Source: DASUPK01 sp963695805 | GTDB lineage: Bacteria > Actinomycetota > Thermoleophilia > Solirubrobacterales > 70-9 | Reading direction: 5' to 3' | Assembly (NCBI GenBank): GCA_963695805.1 | Contig: CAVOHV010000005.1 | Span: 420,876-484,875 of the forward strand | DNA length: 64,000 nucleotides | Shown here: in pieces, positions 9,159 to 16,701 of the stretch | Position numbering within the stretch: position 1 is the stretch's first letter | Layout of the letters: the number at the start of each line of letters is the position of its first letter | Program-made: the position numbers and the translations under genes | Notes under the pieces: model-generated | Told to the model about the DNA's origin: nothing | The model's database searches: none | Seen by the model: only the letters and a program-made list of their open reading frames with translations

Positions 9159-10226
9159 CTAGCGCGAGACGAGTCGGGTCGCTGTCGCCTTCCAGGTCGC
9201 GGTGACTCGGACGCCCGGGCGCAGGGCCAGCGAGCGGATCGATTCGACAGTCACCTCCGCGACCAGCGGCTGCGGTGAGGACAATCCGATCCGGGCGCGG
9301 TTCCCGATTTCCGTCACCGAGATGACCTCCACCGGGAGGCGGTTTAGGGCCGAGCTCTCGTGGGCGGCCCCACCCGGCTCGAGGCTGACCTCCCAGGGAA
9401 AGACAAGGGCGGCGACCGGCCCACGGATCAGGTCGGTGCTGTGCAGGACGCCTCCGCCATCCAGCTCGACCTGCGTCAACCCGTCCGCGTCTGCCCGCGC
9501 CATGCCGTTGAGCACCACCGAGCCCGCGAAGTCGGCGACGAAGGCGCTCGCCGGTCGCGCCGACAGCTCCGCGGCGGTCCCCCGCTGGACGATGCGTCCC
9601 TCGTCCATGACGAAGATCTCATCAGCCAGCATGGCCGCCTCCGAGAAGTCATGGGTGACCACGATCGCGAGCGCACTCGTCCCTCTCAGCGCGTGGACGA
9701 GCTCGCGGCCGGCGTGCGCGCGGGTACGGGTGTCGAGCGCGGCCAGGGGTTCGTCGAGCAGCAAGACACTCGGGTCTCGCGCCAGCGATCGCGCCAGCGC
9801 AACCCGCTGGCGTTCGCCTCCCGAGAGGGAAGCGGGGCGGGCGTCGGCCAGCTCCCCGACGCCGAAGCGCCGGAGCTGCTCCTGGGCGCGCCCCCGGCGA
9901 TCCTGTCGCGGTCCGGGCATTCCGAAGGCGACGTTCCGCCAGGCGCTCAGATGCGGGAACAGGGCGTAGTCCTGGAACATGAGTCCGCAGGCGCGCTCCT
10001 CCGGGCGGAGATTGATCCCGCGGCCCGAGTCGAGCCAGACCTCGCCCCGCATGACGACCCGGCCGGGATCGGGCCGCCGCAGCCCGGCGATGATGCGGAG
10101 CACGGTCGACTTGCCGGCCCCGGACGGCCCGACGATCGCCGCGGAGCCCTCCCCACCGACCTGCAGCTCGACGTCAAGCTCCAACTCACGAAGCCGATCG
10201 CGTGCTCGGACCTCGAGGCCGCTCAT
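9159..10226 (-). CDS. modC: Molybdate ABC transporter ATP-binding protein ModC
   Basis: The 355-residue ATPase has Walker A GPSGAGKST, the ABC signature LSGGERQRVALARSL, Walker B LLLDEPLAALD and the H-loop VTHDF. A C-terminal TOBE-type domain (about residues 290-355) is the usual molybdate-sensing extension of ModC. Its stop abuts the moaA stop exactly, so the two operons converge with no spacer and no visible terminator between them. The start overlaps modB by four bases. Confidence 0.93.
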   Translation of the reverse strand: MSGLEVRARDRLRELELDVELQVGGEGSAAIVGPSGAGKSTVLRIIAGLRRPDPGRVVMRGEVWLDSGRGINLRPEERACGLMFQDYALFPHLSAWRNVAFGMPGPRQDRRGRAQEQLRRFGVGELADARPASLSGGERQRVALARSLARDPSVLLLDEPLAALDTRTRAHAGRELVHALRGTSALAIVVTHDFSEAAMLADEIFVMDEGRIVQRGTAAELSARPASAFVADFAGSVVLNGMARADADGLTQVELDGGGVLHSTDLIRGPVAALVFPWEVSLEPGGAAHESSALNRLPVEVISVTEIGNRARIGLSSPQPLVAEVTVESIRSLALRPGVRVTATWKATATRLVSR

Positions 10227-11023
10227 GGTGCGCCACCGCCGAGAAACGGCGAGCGTCCGAGGACCTTGACCGAGAGCAGCAGGGCGGCGGAAACGATGAC
10301 GAGCACGCCCGAGAGGGCCAGGGCGGCGGTGAAGTCGTCACTGAAGCGAGCGAAGATGGCGAGCGGCACCGTCTGGGTGATCCCCTGGAACGATCCGGCG
10401 AACATCAGCGTCGCTCCGAACTCGCCCAGGGCCCGCCCCCAGGCCAGCGCGATCCCCGAGGCGATGCCCTGGCCCGCCGATGGCACTGCGACCCGGATGA
10501 AGGCGCGTGCCTCAGTTGCCCCCAGCGTGCGCGCGGCGTCCAGCAGGTTGCGATCCACCGCGGCGAAGGCCTCCTGCGCCTGGCGCAGGTAGAAGGGAGC
10601 CGCGACGAAGGTGAGCGCGACGATCACCCCCGCCGTCTGCAGCACCAGCTCGATTCCCGCGTCGTCGAGCGCGCTGCCAAACAGGCCCTCGGGACCGAAG
10701 GAGGCCAGCAGGGCGATGCCGGCGACCGCCGGCGGGAGCACCAGCGGGAGCTCGATCAAGGTCACCACCACCGAGCGGCCGCGGAACTCGCGTGTCGCGA
10801 GCAGATAGGCGGCGGGTGTTCCCACGATCACGATGATCGCGAGCGCCGCCAGGGACGTCTTCAGGCTGAGCCAGAGAGCGTCCCGGGCGTCCTGCTCCCC
10901 GAGGCTGCTGATCAGATCGCCCGGGGAGGTATGAACGAAGATCGCGACGATCGGCAGCGTCAGGAAGGCGAGCACCAGGAACAGGGCGAGGAAGAGCCCA
11001 ACGGCAAACGCCGCTCTGCGCAT
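10223..11023 (-). CDS. modB: Molybdate ABC transporter permease ModB
   Basis: A 266-residue membrane protein with about five to six hydrophobic segments. The cytoplasmic EAA loop, around EARAFIRVAVPSAGQGIASG then WGRALGEFGATL, is typical of molybdate/tungstate permeases. It lies between modC and modA with short overlaps on both sides, giving an operon transcribed modA-modB-modC. Confidence 0.92.
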   Translation of the reverse strand: MRRAAFAVGLFLALFLVLAFLTLPIVAIFVHTSPGDLISSLGEQDARDALWLSLKTSLAALAIIVIVGTPAAYLLATREFRGRSVVVTLIELPLVLPPAVAGIALLASFGPEGLFGSALDDAGIELVLQTAGVIVALTFVAAPFYLRQAQEAFAAVDRNLLDAARTLGATEARAFIRVAVPSAGQGIASGIALAWGRALGEFGATLMFAGSFQGITQTVPLAIFARFSDDFTAALALSGVLVIVSAALLLSVKVLGRSPFLGGGAP

Positions 11024-11814
11024 CAGCCCGGCGGGGGCTTGAAACCGGCCTCCTCGAGCGCCGTGGCCCCATCCCCGCTGAGCAGGCCCTGGATGAAGTC
11101 GCGGGCGCCGTCGGGGTTCTTCGCGCCGGTGACCACCGCGGCCCCGTAGGCCACGTTGGGCTGCAGGTCCGCAGGCAGCTGGATCGCCTTCAGCTGACCG
11201 CTGCTCGCGGTCACTTCGGTGATGTAGACGAAGCCCGCGTCGGCCGCCCCCTGGGTGAGCTTGCCGGAGATGCTGCTCACATCGGGTTCTTCAGAGCGCA
11301 CGTTGTCGTAGATCGCCTTGCGCTGGTCTTCGGGAAGGTGATCGAGCACCTCGCGCGTGTAGGACCCGACTGGAACCGACGGATCGCCCATCACGATCGA
11401 GGTGCCCGGTTTGGTCAGGTCGTCGAGGGAGCCGATCTGCGAGTCCTCGGGGACCGCCAGCACCAGCGTGTTGGTCGCGAACACCGTCGGCTCGCCGACG
11501 AGACCCTCCTTGTGGAGCTCGTCGGGAAGAGTCGTATTGGCCGCCGCGTAAACGTCCGGCTTGACTCCCTGGCGGATCTGGGCGGCGAGCTCGTCCGATC
11601 CGGCGAACGACATCTTGGCGTCGATGCCGGCGGCGTCCACGTAGTCGTTGAAGGCCGTATCGAGGGACGCCGCGGCCGAGACGACCAACTGGTCCGAGTC
11701 GTCTCCGCCGCCCCCGCAACCCGCCAGTCCGGCCAGGCACGCAACCGCGACGGCGAGCACGGCGAGGCGGCGGCTGACTGTTGATTCGACGGCGCCCATG
11801 CGCGCGCCGATCAT
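11023..11814 (-). CDS. modA: Molybdate-binding lipoprotein ModA
   Basis: The protein (263 residues from the first ATG) has a signal sequence ending in the lipobox LAGC, then a Gly/Asp linker, then a periplasmic-binding fold beginning LVVSAAASLDTAF, the usual ModA opening that contacts molybdate. It would be anchored outside the membrane and feed ModBC. A second ATG five codons in (MGAVEST) could be the true start; neither has a clear ribosome binding site, so leaderless translation is possible. Confidence 0.92.
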   Translation of the reverse strand: MIGARMGAVESTVSRRLAVLAVAVACLAGLAGCGGGGDDSDQLVVSAAASLDTAFNDYVDAAGIDAKMSFAGSDELAAQIRQGVKPDVYAAANTTLPDELHKEGLVGEPTVFATNTLVLAVPEDSQIGSLDDLTKPGTSIVMGDPSVPVGSYTREVLDHLPEDQRKAIYDNVRSEEPDVSSISGKLTQGAADAGFVYITEVTASSGQLKAIQLPADLQPNVAYGAAVVTGAKNPDGARDFIQGLLSGDGATALEEAGFKPPPG

Positions 11815-11831
11815 TACATATGCATTACATA
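11812..11831. promoter_or_regulatory. Tandem 9-bp repeat CATTACATA at the modA start, possible operator
   Basis: CATTACATA occurs at 11812-11820 and again at 11823-11831, a period of 11 bp (about one helical turn). It is AT-rich in very GC-rich surroundings. The first copy overlaps the modA ATG on the minus strand. Position and periodicity suggest a binding site for a dimeric regulator, perhaps the HTH-TOBE protein encoded immediately upstream. Confidence 0.5.
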
Positions 11832-11841
11832 GGTAGGCGTC

Positions 11842-12228
11842 TCAGCCCTCTCGGTCGATCATCACCGAGGTGGCCTTGACTGTGGCGGTGGCTCGGGTGC
11901 CCTCCACGAGTCCCAGCTCCTCGACCGAGTCCCGGGTGATTGCAGCCGTGATCAGGTGCGGGCCGGCTTGGATCTCCACGAGCGCCATGACCCCGGCGAC
12001 CTCCACGGAGGTGACCGTTCCGGGGAACCTGTTTCGCGCCGAGAACGAGTCGTCAGTTCGGTGGCGGGACGGCGTGCGCCGAAGCCTCTCCACCTCGGTG
12101 GCCGGCACCTGCCGGCGGTTCCGCGAGTCCCGGGTGGTGCGGAGCTTCCCCGCGCCGTCCCAGCGGCGGAGCGTGTCGACGCTTACGCCGATCGCCCGCG
12201 CGGCCTCGCCCATGCTGAGATCGGTCAT
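11842..12228 (-). CDS. HTH-TOBE molybdate-responsive regulator
   Basis: A 128-residue protein with an N-terminal MerR/excisionase-type helix-turn-helix (MGEAARAIGVSVDTLRRWD) and a C-terminal molbindin-like TOBE domain (ARNRFPGTVTSVEVAG ...). The architecture matches small molybdate-sensing regulators found beside modABC. It is encoded just upstream of modA in the same orientation, so it probably controls the transporter and perhaps the divergent mop-moeA genes. Confidence 0.85.
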   Translation of the reverse strand: MTDLSMGEAARAIGVSVDTLRRWDGAGKLRTTRDSRNRRQVPATEVERLRRTPSRHRTDDSFSARNRFPGTVTSVEVAGVMALVEIQAGPHLITAAITRDSVEELGLVEGTRATATVKATSVMIDREG

Positions 12229-12346
12229 CGGGCTCAGTATGGCAGCGGGCGGCTTTGCCTATGCAAGGGCACCCGCGTCGGTCGCGCGAGGCGGATGATC
12301 TAGCCTCGTCACGAGCCTCAGACAACCGCGGCCAGAGGAGGAGTCG

Positions 12347-12553
12347 ATGCAGATCAGCGCCAGAAACAAGCTTCCGGGCAAGGTCACGAACGTCAACGCC
12401 GGTGAGGCGATTGCAAACGTGGAGCTCGACGTCAGCGGCATGAGGCTCGTTGCATCGGTGACCGTGGAGGCCGTTCGCGAGCTCGGCATAGAGCCGGGTA
12501 AGGACGTGACCGCTCTGATCAAGGCGAGCGACGTGATGCTCGGAGTCGAGTGA
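12347..12553 (+). CDS. Mop-type molybdopterin/molybdate-binding protein (molbindin)
   Basis: A 68-residue single TOBE domain (ISARNKLPGKVTNVNAGEA ... VMLGVE) preceded by a strong AGAGGAGGAG ribosome binding site. Mop proteins form hexamers that bind several molybdate ions and act as intracellular storage. Its sequence resembles the TOBE half of the regulator at 11842. It is divergent from that regulator; the roughly 118 bp between them must hold both promoters. Confidence 0.88.
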   Translation: MQISARNKLPGKVTNVNAGEAIANVELDVSGMRLVASVTVEAVRELGIEPGKDVTALIKASDVMLGVE

Positions 12554-12560
12554 GGGCGCC

Positions 12561-13814
12561 CTGACGGGAGCGCCGGCGGACAAGCCGCTCGCCCTTGGCG
12601 ACGCCAGGCGTCTCGTCCTCGAGCGGGTCAACCCGCTGGGCGCGGAGCCGGTCCCATTGCGCGAGGCACTCGGACGGATTCTCGCCGTCGACGTGGAGAG
12701 CGCCGACCCGGTTCCCGGCTTCGACAACTCCTCGATGGACGGGTTCGCCGTGCGGGCGGAGGACACGCGGGCCGCCGCGGCGGGCGGGCCGGTGATCCTC
12801 ACGGTCGCCGATGAGTCTCGGGCGGGGCGGCCGGCACGATTGGCCCTCCGCGGCGGAGAGGCGATCGGGGTCTCGACCGGCGCGGTTCTCCCGGACGGGG
12901 CCGACTCGGTCGTGCGGATCGAGGACACGAGCGTCAGCGACGGACGGGTCCGGATCGAGGTCGAGGTCGAGCAGGGAACCAATGTCCGGCACGCCGGAGA
13001 TGACATCGAGCCGGGGGCGACGGTCCTCAGGCGCGGCGTTCGCCTCGGTGCCGCCGAGCTCGGAGTGCTCGCGTCGGTTGGCGTTGGGACGGTCAGCTGC
13101 GCGCGGCGTCCGCGAATGGCGGTGCTGACCACTGGTGACGAGCTGCTGGAGCCGGATGATCCGCCCCAGCCGGGTGGGGTTCGGAACTCCAACGCCTACA
13201 CGATCCCTGCGCTCGCTCTGAGCGCGGGGGCGGAGGTGGTCGCCAGGGAAACGGTGCGGGACGATCCCGAATCGACCCGCGCCGCGATCGCGCGATCCCT
13301 GGATAGCGAGCTCGTCGTGATCTGCGGCGGTGTCTCGGTTGGCGAGCACGATCACGTCAAGGCGGCGCTTGCCTCCCTCGACGTCGATCAGATCTTCTGG
13401 AGGGTGGCGCTGAAGCCGGGCAAGCCGACCTGGTTCGGAGCGGCGCCGGGCGGCGCACTGGTTTTCGGCCTGCCAGGGAATCCCGTCTCCGCGATGGTCA
13501 CCTTCCTGCTCTTCGTCCGCCCTGCGATCCTGGCTCTGCTCGGGGTCGGGGAGCGGGTCGGTCGCACCTCGGCGATTCTCGATGAGGACCTGCCGGCGGC
13601 ACCTGGGCGCGACCACGCCGTGCGGTGCTCGCTCGAGCTTCGCGAAGACGGGTGGCACGCCCGGCCGACCGGGAACCAGGACTCGCACGTGCTCACCTCG
13701 ATGCTTGGCGCGGACGCACTCGCGATCGTGTCAGCCGACAGCGATGCCCCGGTGGCCGGCAGCCGCATCGAGGTCGAGCTCCTGCCTGATGTCGGCCCCG
13801 TAGCATCGCCTTGA
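12561..13814 (+). CDS. moeA: Molybdopterin molybdenumtransferase MoeA
   Basis: The protein (about 417 residues) inserts molybdate into adenylated molybdopterin. Visible landmarks are DNSSMDGFAVR, the central TTGDEL motif, ICGGVSVGEHD, and GLPGNPVSA near the C-terminus. The start is odd. Family-like sequence (LALGDARRLVLERVNPLGAE) begins right after an in-frame stop at 12534, yet no ATG, GTG or TTG exists in frame before 12657, which would cut into the conserved domain. CTG at 12561 is the best placed codon; a one-base error linking it to the upstream frame is the alternative. Confidence 0.88.
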   Translation: MTGAPADKPLALGDARRLVLERVNPLGAEPVPLREALGRILAVDVESADPVPGFDNSSMDGFAVRAEDTRAAAAGGPVILTVADESRAGRPARLALRGGEAIGVSTGAVLPDGADSVVRIEDTSVSDGRVRIEVEVEQGTNVRHAGDDIEPGATVLRRGVRLGAAELGVLASVGVGTVSCARRPRMAVLTTGDELLEPDDPPQPGGVRNSNAYTIPALALSAGAEVVARETVRDDPESTRAAIARSLDSELVVICGGVSVGEHDHVKAALASLDVDQIFWRVALKPGKPTWFGAAPGGALVFGLPGNPVSAMVTFLLFVRPAILALLGVGERVGRTSAILDEDLPAAPGRDHAVRCSLELREDGWHARPTGNQDSHVLTSMLGADALAIVSADSDAPVAGSRIEVELLPDVGPVASP

Positions 13815-14470
13815 TGACCGTCACCGTCCGACTGTTCGCCGTCTTCCGCGAGCGTGTGGGCAGCGATTCGATCGAGCTCGAGGTGGACGACGGAGCCACT
13901 GTGGCCGAGGCGCTTGAAAGGCTCGCCGAGCGCCCCGAGCTGACCGATCTGCTCGAGAGGATGCCGGTGCGGATGGCGGTCAACCGCGACTACGCGGACT
14001 CGGACACCCAGCTCTCCTCGGGCGACGAGCTGGCACTCGTGCCGCCCGTCAGCGGCGGCGAGCATGACCGGGTATACGTCCGAATCACCGATGGGCCGCT
14101 CTCGCTCGAGTTGCTCACGGGGCTCGTCTCACGCCCCGAGGCCGGTGCGATCGTCACCTTTCAGGGCACGACGCGTGACGTCTCCCACCTCGAGTACGAG
14201 GCTTACCGGGAGATGGCGGAGGAGCGAATCGCCGAGATCCTGCGCGAGTGCGTCGAGCAGCACGGTCTGGCCGCCGCGGGGGCCGAGCACCGGATCGGCT
14301 CCGTCCCGCTGGGCGAATCGAGCGTGATCGTCTCCGTTTCGGCCCCCCATCGCGAGGAGGCATTTTCGGCCGCCCGGAAGGCGATCGACCGGATCAAGGC
14401 TGAGGCCCCGATCTGGAAGCGCGAGGTGGACGCAGCCGGATCGCGCTGGGTGGAGGGCACGGTCCCGTGA
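13814..14470 (+). CDS. moaDE: MoaD-MoaE fusion, molybdopterin synthase
   Basis: Both subunits of molybdopterin synthase lie in one 218-residue protein. The ubiquitin-like MoaD part is about residues 1-82 and ends PPVSGGEHD, where the Gly-Gly that is normally the free thiocarboxylated C-terminus is internal. The MoaE part follows, with TRD and YEAYREMAEERI. The start ATG overlaps the moeA stop (TGATG). Because MoaD must present a C-terminal thiocarboxylate, the fusion implies cleavage after Gly-Gly or a different sulfur transfer. Confidence 0.9.
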   Translation: MTVTVRLFAVFRERVGSDSIELEVDDGATVAEALERLAERPELTDLLERMPVRMAVNRDYADSDTQLSSGDELALVPPVSGGEHDRVYVRITDGPLSLELLTGLVSRPEAGAIVTFQGTTRDVSHLEYEAYREMAEERIAEILRECVEQHGLAAAGAEHRIGSVPLGESSVIVSVSAPHREEAFSAARKAIDRIKAEAPIWKREVDAAGSRWVEGTVP

Positions 14471-14973
14471 GCGAGGGCGGCGAGCTCAGCCACGTGTCTG
14501 AGGAAGGCAGCGTTCGAATGGTCGACGTCGGCGCGAAGCCGGAGAGCGAGCGCCTTGCCCTGGCCCGTGCCACGGTGCGAATGAAGCCTGCGACGGCGGA
14601 GGCTCTGGAGCGGGGCGACGCGCCGAAGGGGGATGTCCTCGGCGCCGCCAGGCTCGCCGGGATCCAGGCCGCCAAGCGAACCGCGGAGCTGATCCCCCTG
14701 GCTCACCCGCTGCCCCTGGCTTTCGCGGACGTCCGGCCATCCGTTGACGTCACCGAAGGAGTCGTCGAGATCGAGGCCGAGGCACGCGTGGTGGGCCGCA
14801 CGGGAGTCGAGATGGAGGCCATGGTGGGGGCCGCGGTCGCCGCACTGACCATCTACGACATGGTCAAGGGACTCGAGCGCGGGGTGCGCATCGAGGCCGT
14901 GGAGCTGATCGAAAAGAGCGGTGGCCACAGCGGAACCTGGCGACGGGACGACTCGGCCGCCGCCGGCGGCTAG
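14467..14973 (+). CDS. moaC: Cyclic pyranopterin monophosphate synthase MoaC
   Basis: A 168-residue protein that converts the MoaA product to cyclic pyranopterin monophosphate. The segments MVDVGAKPES, AAKRTAELIPLAHPLPL, VGRTGVEMEAMVGAAVAALTIYDM and KSGGHSG are the family signature. It starts with GTG overlapping the moaDE stop (GTGA). Confidence 0.95.
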   Translation: MSEGGELSHVSEEGSVRMVDVGAKPESERLALARATVRMKPATAEALERGDAPKGDVLGAARLAGIQAAKRTAELIPLAHPLPLAFADVRPSVDVTEGVVEIEAEARVVGRTGVEMEAMVGAAVAALTIYDMVKGLERGVRIEAVELIEKSGGHSGTWRRDDSAAAGG

Positions 14974-14979
14974 GCGAAC

Positions 14980-15459
14980 GTGCGCGTCGGCGTACTGACC
15001 CTTTCGACGTCAAGGGCAGGCGGGAAGGGCGAGGACCAGAGCGGTTCGAAGCTCGCGGATCTGGCGCGCCGGCTCGGCGCCGACGCAGTCGAGCGGGGGA
15101 TTCTCCCCGACGACCGGGACCTGATCGAGAGCCGACTACGCCACTGGGCCGACGAGGAGCGCTTCGACCTGATCCTGACCACCGGCGGGACCGGCCTGGC
15201 GCCCTCCGACGTGACGCCAGAGGCGACCGCCGCAGTGGTCGACCGGCCGGCGCCGGGCATCGCCGAGGCGATCCGCCAGGCCTCTCAGCCGCACACCGAC
15301 CTTTGGATGCTCTCGCGCGGGATCGCCGGCGTCCGCGGATCGACTCTGATCGTCAACCTGCCCGGCAAGCCGGCGAGCATCGACCAGACTGCGCCGGTCC
15401 TGGAGACAGCCCTCCCCCACGCTCTTGCCCTGCTGCGCGGCGAGCGCGGTGGTCACTGA
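14980..15459 (+). CDS. mogA: Molybdopterin adenylyltransferase MogA/MoaB family
   Basis: The 159-residue protein has the MoCF-binding fold with LTTGGTGLAPSDVTPEAT and LPGKPAS, the residues that bind and adenylylate molybdopterin before MoeA acts. It starts with GTG seven bases after moaC. This completes a local set of moaA, moaC, moaDE, mogA, moeA and mocA-like genes. Confidence 0.92.
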   Translation: MRVGVLTLSTSRAGGKGEDQSGSKLADLARRLGADAVERGILPDDRDLIESRLRHWADEERFDLILTTGGTGLAPSDVTPEATAAVVDRPAPGIAEAIRQASQPHTDLWMLSRGIAGVRGSTLIVNLPGKPASIDQTAPVLETALPHALALLRGERGGH

Positions 15460-15493
15460 GTCCACACAGCCGCGGGCAAAAGCCTGAAAGGAT

Positions 15494-15892
15494 GTGGCCG
15501 TGGGATTCGACCAGTACCACGAGCCGGCGGGGGAACTTCCCGAGGAAGCGCGCACCTTCGCGAGAATGGCCGCAAACCTGATCGAGGAGGCGGAGGCCAT
15601 TGACTGGTATGAGCAACGCCTCGCCATCGAGCGCGACTCGACGGCCCGGGCGATCATGCTGGACGCCGAGGGTGAGGAGTTCAAGCATTTCTCGATGAAC
15701 CTCGAGTTTCTCTTTCGGCGCCTTCCGCTGTGGCGCGAGATCGCGCAGGGGATCCTCTTCCAGGACGGCGACATCGTCGAGCACGGCGAGGAGTCGGAGG
15801 AGGAAGCGACCGAAGAGGAGGCCGCCAAGGGCGCGCCACTCGCCGGCAGCGAATCGCTCGGGATCGGCAGCCTGCGAGGGAGCATGACTTGA
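15494..15892 (+). CDS. Encapsulated ferritin-like protein with encapsulin targeting tail
   Basis: The protein (about 130 residues) has the EncFtn pattern: YHEP near the N-terminus, EEAEAIDWYEQR in helix 1 and EGEEFKHFSMNLEF in helix 2, giving the Glu, Glu and His iron ligands of the decameric ferroxidase. A Glu-rich linker is followed by SLGIGSLRG, a typical encapsulin cargo-loading peptide. It would oxidise Fe(II) and feed the shell encoded next. GTG 15500 has a better-spaced AAGGA than GTG 15494, so the first two residues are uncertain. Confidence 0.92.
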   Translation: MAVGFDQYHEPAGELPEEARTFARMAANLIEEAEAIDWYEQRLAIERDSTARAIMLDAEGEEFKHFSMNLEFLFRRLPLWREIAQGILFQDGDIVEHGEESEEEATEEEAAKGAPLAGSESLGIGSLRGSMT

Positions 15893-16692
15893 GCCACCTG
15901 CTCCGAGAGCACGCGCCGGTCACAGAGGCTGGTTGGCGGCTGCTCGACGAGGAGGCGCGCGAGCGGCTCACGCCGGCCCTGGCCGCCCGGAAGCTGGTGG
16001 ACTTCTCCGGGCCCCATGGATGGGACCACTCGGCGACGAACCTGGGGCGCGTCGAGGATGTCGCCGACGCACCCGGGGATGGCGTGGCCGCGAGCCAGCG
16101 CCGGGTCCTCGGACTGGTGGAGCTCAGGGCTCATTTCGCAATCAGCCGCGCCCAGCTGGACGATGCCGAGCGCGGCGCTCCGGATGTGGACCTCGAGACT
16201 CTCGATAAGGCGGCTCGCAGAATCGCCGGCGCCGAGAACGCCGCCGTCTTCGGTGGCTGGGGCGCCACGGGCATCAAGGGAATCGCCGAGGCCTCGCCCC
16301 ACGAAAGGATCAATCTCGGCGAGGACTGTGAGGTCTACCCGCGCCACGTCGCGAAGTCGGTCGACGCGCTTCGCGACGTCGGCGTCGACGGGCCCTACGG
16401 GCTCGCGCTCAGCCCCGAAGGCCACACACACGTACTCGAGACCGCGGAGCACGGGGGCTATCCGCTGTTTCAGCACCTGCAGGAGATCCTCGGCGGGCCG
16501 ATCGTCTGGGCCCCAGGGGTGAACGGCGGGGTCGTGGTGAGCCTCCGGGGCGGGGACTTCCTGTTCGACTCGGGACAGGACCTCTCGATCGGATACGAGG
16601 ACCACGACGCCGACGCGGTCCAGCTCTATCTCGAGGAGAGCTTCAGCTTCCGAGTGGCGACCCCCGAGGCGGCTGTCCCGCTTCCGGCCTGA
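15889..16692 (+). CDS. Encapsulin shell protein (family 1, linocin-M18-like)
   Basis: The 267-residue major shell protein opens SHLLREHAPVTEAGWRLLDEEA and contains RKLVDFSGPHGWDHSATNLGR and the A-domain segment LGEDCEVYPRH. The fold is related to the HK97 phage capsid and self-assembles into an iron-storing nanocompartment. A TTG start overlaps the stop of the ferritin cargo gene (TTGA), so cargo and shell are translationally coupled. Confidence 0.93.
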   Translation: MSHLLREHAPVTEAGWRLLDEEARERLTPALAARKLVDFSGPHGWDHSATNLGRVEDVADAPGDGVAASQRRVLGLVELRAHFAISRAQLDDAERGAPDVDLETLDKAARRIAGAENAAVFGGWGATGIKGIAEASPHERINLGEDCEVYPRHVAKSVDALRDVGVDGPYGLALSPEGHTHVLETAEHGGYPLFQHLQEILGGPIVWAPGVNGGVVVSLRGGDFLFDSGQDLSIGYEDHDADAVQLYLEESFSFRVATPEAAVPLPA

Positions 16693-16701
16693 GCCGCGCC
16701 G

